Shown here piece by piece: positions 62,061 to 64,000 of a stretch of 64,000 nucleotides of DNA (position 1 is its first letter; the number at the start of each line of letters is the position of its first letter). This DNA comes from Campylobacter fetus subsp. fetus (GTDB lineage Bacteria; Campylobacterota; Campylobacteria; Campylobacterales; Campylobacteraceae), in NCBI RefSeq assembly GCF_900475935.1, contig NZ_LS483431.1:124001-188000 (forward strand). Reading direction: 5' to 3'. The notes under the pieces were generated by a model. It did not search any database. It had not been told where the DNA came from and saw nothing but the letters and a program-made list of their open reading frames with translations. Position numbers and translations under genes: made by a program.

Positions 62061-62326
62061 TGCAAGGTGATCTTATAGGACTTGGAGTAGAAACGTTTAA
62101 ACTAGCTTTGCTTATAAGTTTGCCGATGCTGCTTGCTGGGCTTATCGCAGGACTTATAATAAGCATTTTTCAAGCTACTACTCAAATAAACGAGATGACT
62201 CTTAGCTTCGTACCAAAAATCATTTTAGTTGTCGTTATAATCATATTTTTAATGCCGTGGATGATGAATCAGATGATAGAATTTACTGCTAGAATACTAA
62301 ATATGATACCGACTTTTATCCAATGA
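62060..62326 (+). CDS. fliQ: Flagellar type III export protein FliQ
   Basis: The 88-residue protein has two helices (about 15-40 and 50-75) with the family sequence FKLALLISLPMLLAGLIAGLIISIFQATTQ-like, split across residues 14-43. FliQ is part of the export gate. It is alone here, without fliP or fliR, as often in Campylobacterota. It overlaps murB by 4 nt. Confidence 0.93.
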   Translation: MQGDLIGLGVETFKLALLISLPMLLAGLIAGLIISIFQATTQINEMTLSFVPKIILVVVIIIFLMPWMMNQMIEFTARILNMIPTFIQ

Positions 62327-63084
62327 AAATAGATTTTTCAAAGCTTAGTTCAGTGAAAATCGGCGGTATTTTCGATGTGGAGATAATAGACAAAATACGT
62401 GATTTTGATGGAGTTTTGATAGGCGGAGCAAATAATATATTAATCTCGCCCAATCCTCCAAAAATGGGAATTTTAAGTTCTAAATTTGATTATATTAAAT
62501 TTGAAAACGGTATTTTAAAAGTAGGTGGGAAAACCAAAACCTCCACTCTTTTTAAATTTGTTCAAGAGCATAGGCTCGGCGGATTTGAGTTTATAAAAAA
62601 AATTCCTGGAACAATGGGCGGCTTGATTACTATGAATGCCGGTCTGAAAGAGTATGAAATATCACAAAATTTAAAAAATGTAACTACGAATTTCGGTCAA
62701 ATTTTAAAAAACGATTGCGATTTTAGCTACCGACACTCATCTATCAAAGGTGTTATTTACGAAGCTAGTTTTGAGATTGTGCGTGAGTTTAGCGATGAGC
62801 TGAGTTTGTTTTTGAACGCAAAAAGAACAAACCAGCCAAAAGGCGCTAGTTTTGGCTCTTGTTTTACAAATCCAAAAGGGAAATACGCCGGAGCTTTACT
62901 TGAAAGTGTTGGATTAAAAGGTTTTAGGATAGGCGGATGCGGATTTAGCGAGATTCATGCAAATTTTTTGATAAATTACGGCAGAGGAAGTTTTGAAGAT
63001 GCCGTGAGTCTTATAAATTTAGCTAAAAAACGGGTTTTAGATGAGTTTGGAATAGAGTTAAAAAGCGAAGTTGTTATATTGTAG
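62323..63084 (+). CDS. murB: UDP-N-acetylmuramate dehydrogenase
   Basis: MurB reduces UDP-GlcNAc-enolpyruvate for peptidoglycan, using FAD. The 253-residue protein is a short type. Motifs: LIGGANNILIS near residue 31 (flavin), GGFEFIKKIPGTMGGLI near 86 with MNAGLKEYE, and PKGASFGSCFTNPKG near 173, where the catalytic Ser/Cys sits. It is the end of the mqnD-fliQ-murB unit. Confidence 0.93.
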   Translation: MKIDFSKLSSVKIGGIFDVEIIDKIRDFDGVLIGGANNILISPNPPKMGILSSKFDYIKFENGILKVGGKTKTSTLFKFVQEHRLGGFEFIKKIPGTMGGLITMNAGLKEYEISQNLKNVTTNFGQILKNDCDFSYRHSSIKGVIYEASFEIVREFSDELSLFLNAKRTNQPKGASFGSCFTNPKGKYAGALLESVGLKGFRIGGCGFSEIHANFLINYGRGSFEDAVSLINLAKKRVLDEFGIELKSEVVIL

Positions 63085-63159
63085 TCGATGTTTTTGTTTT
63101 AAAATTTAATAAAACCTCTGCTAAATAAAAAATATTTTTAAAAAATACTGTTTGGATTA

Positions 63160-63188
63160 TTGACAAATACAAAAGTTTTCGTTATAAT
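63160..63188 (+). promoter_or_regulatory. Consensus sigma-70 promoter of tRNA-Asn
   Basis: TTGACA at 63160-63165 and TATAAT at 63183-63188 are both exact, with the ideal 17-bp gap. The tRNA begins 16 bases after the -10. Confidence 0.85.
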
Positions 63189-63204
63189 CTCAACTCTTTT
63201 TTAT

Positions 63205-63279
63205 TCCGGATTAGCTCAGCGGTAGAGTAGTCGGCTGTTAACCGATTGGTCGCTGGTTCGAATCCAGCATCCGGAGCCA
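63205..63279 (+). tRNA. tRNA-Asn (anticodon GTT)
   Basis: A 75-nt cloverleaf with acceptor TCCGGAT/ATCCGGA, discriminator G, D-arm TAGCTCAGCGGTAGAG, anticodon loop CTGTTAACC and T-arm TGGTTCGAATCCA. CCA is encoded. It stands alone, with its own promoter. Confidence 0.97.
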
Positions 63280-63398
63280 CTTCAAATTTAAATCAACTTA
63301 CATCTATAGATAATCCTAAATTTGCCGATTACTATTTAAAGATTTTATTTTTATTTTATCAAATTTGGATAAAATCATAAAAATTAAGGAGGAGTATA

Positions 63399-63728
63399 AT
63401 GGCAATTACTCCATTAGCAAATACGCTCTATGTTAATCAAAACACTCCAGCAGCAGCTAGCGTGCAAGGTGATTTTCAATCAAAACTCGAGCTTCAGTCC
63501 GCCATTGCAGCCCAAAATGCAGCCGAAAAGAAAAAAGAAGTAGAGGAGATCCGACCTACCGAAGAGACTTATAAAATAGATCCAGAGCATGAGCATCAAA
63601 AGAAAAAAAATGATCAAGAGCTTAGCGAACAAGATGAGACTTCTGATGAAAATTTAGATGAAAACGGTTCTGAGGATTTAGAAATAGACGAGTCGCAAGA
63701 AGTACATAAACTAGATATCGTTGTTTAG
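63399..63728 (+). CDS. Small acidic hypothetical protein
   Basis: The 109-residue protein is very hydrophilic, with no cysteine and no signal peptide. Residues 40-109 are rich in Glu, Asp, Lys and Gln and probably disordered; the N-terminal 40 are Ala/Gln-rich. AAGGAGGAG before the ATG is a near-ideal ribosome site, so it is probably strongly translated. The function is unknown. It precedes the secreted protein gene by 4 nt, suggesting a two-gene unit. Confidence 0.75.
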   Translation: MAITPLANTLYVNQNTPAAASVQGDFQSKLELQSAIAAQNAAEKKKEVEEIRPTEETYKIDPEHEHQKKKNDQELSEQDETSDENLDENGSEDLEIDESQEVHKLDIVV

Positions 63729-63732
63729 TTTT

Positions 63733-64000
63733 ATGAAGATAATCATTGTTTTTCTGCTTGTCTTAGCAGCGTTTGGAGCCGATGGGATAAATAAAGTAGA
63801 TATAAAAAGTATAGAAAACAGAGTGCTTAAAGCCGATGTTTTTGGTAAAAATATAAATAGTTTGCTAGTAATTTATAATAACAATAATATCACAAATAGC
63901 TGCAAGCTAAAAGCGAGCGGAGCTACATTTGATTCTATCATAAGAAAATGGGAATTAACCTGCAATCTTCCAAATATCTCAAGCAGACTTGAGATCAGAT
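63733..64000 (+). CDS. Secreted protein, cut by the window edge
   Basis: An ATG 4 nt after the previous stop opens a frame to the right edge (about 89 codons). It begins with a signal peptide (IIVFLLVLAAFGA) and continues as a Ser/Asn/Lys-rich chain with two Cys (CKLKAS and CNLPN). No family is recognised, and the protein is 3'-partial. Confidence 0.7.
   Translation, partial: MKIIIVFLLVLAAFGADGINKVDIKSIENRVLKADVFGKNINSLLVIYNNNNITNSCKLKASGATFDSIIRKWELTCNLPNISSRLEIR

Overview
The window is a piece of a low-GC Campylobacterota chromosome. The 16S rRNA sequence, the hairpin-bounded insert in the 23S gene, and the right-hand gene order (AMIN protein, FtsB-like, eno, recA, then mqnD, fliQ, murB) all point to Campylobacter. 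The 16S and the gene content most resemble the C. fetus / C. hyointestinalis group, but the species cannot be fixed by eye. Almost everything is core chromosome. I see no prophage, insertion sequence, integrase or CRISPR array.

Layout. 1-9.1 kb: the end of a helical protein, a DUF411 metal protein, a Dcu dicarboxylate transporter with an extra hydrophilic domain, an SbmA/BacA-like membrane protein, an M48 lipoprotein peptidase, an L-lactate permease, a CorC/CNNM-type protein and a small unknown gene. 9.3-15.4 kb: a complete rRNA operon, 16S - tRNA-Ala - 23S - 5S, with long processing stems, a hairpin-rich leader, an insert of about 140 nt in the 23S gene and no tRNA-Ile in the spacer. 15.7-29.4 kb: a DsrE-like protein, then a tightly overlapping complex I operon nuoA-B-CD-E-F-G-H-I-J-K-L-M-N. 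29.6-32.7 kb: an ECF-type nickel/cobalt uptake system. 32.8-39.0 kb: topA, bioB, a Kef-type antiporter, gltA and cysQ. 39.1-42.7 kb: pstSCAB behind a Pho-box-like direct repeat. 42.8-52.0 kb: a YajR-like MFS exporter, a frameshifted chemoreceptor, yedE, a GNAT, a DUF2156 protein, moeA and an intact chemoreceptor. 52.3-57.8 kb: a small secreted protein, moaE, moaD, an NFACT/RqcH-like protein, leuC, mobA and pldA. 57.8-64 kb: the division/glycolysis/recombination block, mqnD, fliQ, murB, tRNA-Asn, a small acidic protein and a secreted protein cut by the window edge.

How the genes work together. The respiratory theme is strong: complex I, menaquinone synthesis (mqnD), lactate and C4-dicarboxylate uptake, molybdopterin cofactor assembly (moaD, moaE, moeA, mobA), a probable selenium transporter (yedE) and a nickel transporter. 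These fit an anaerobe or microaerophile using molybdenum, selenium and nickel enzymes such as formate dehydrogenase and hydrogenase, none of which is encoded here.

Most notable observations. (1) NuoF keeps its FMN and iron-sulfur motifs, but the glycine-rich loop and the later segment that supply the aromatic NADH-binding residues are both replaced. NuoC and NuoD are fused, NuoG is only about 465 residues and NuoH carries an extra two-helix insert. This looks like a complex I variant with a changed electron-input end. (2) Two near-identical chemoreceptor signalling halves of about 1,025 nt lie as inverted repeats around yedE-moeA. One copy is broken by a single inserted base that the other lacks.
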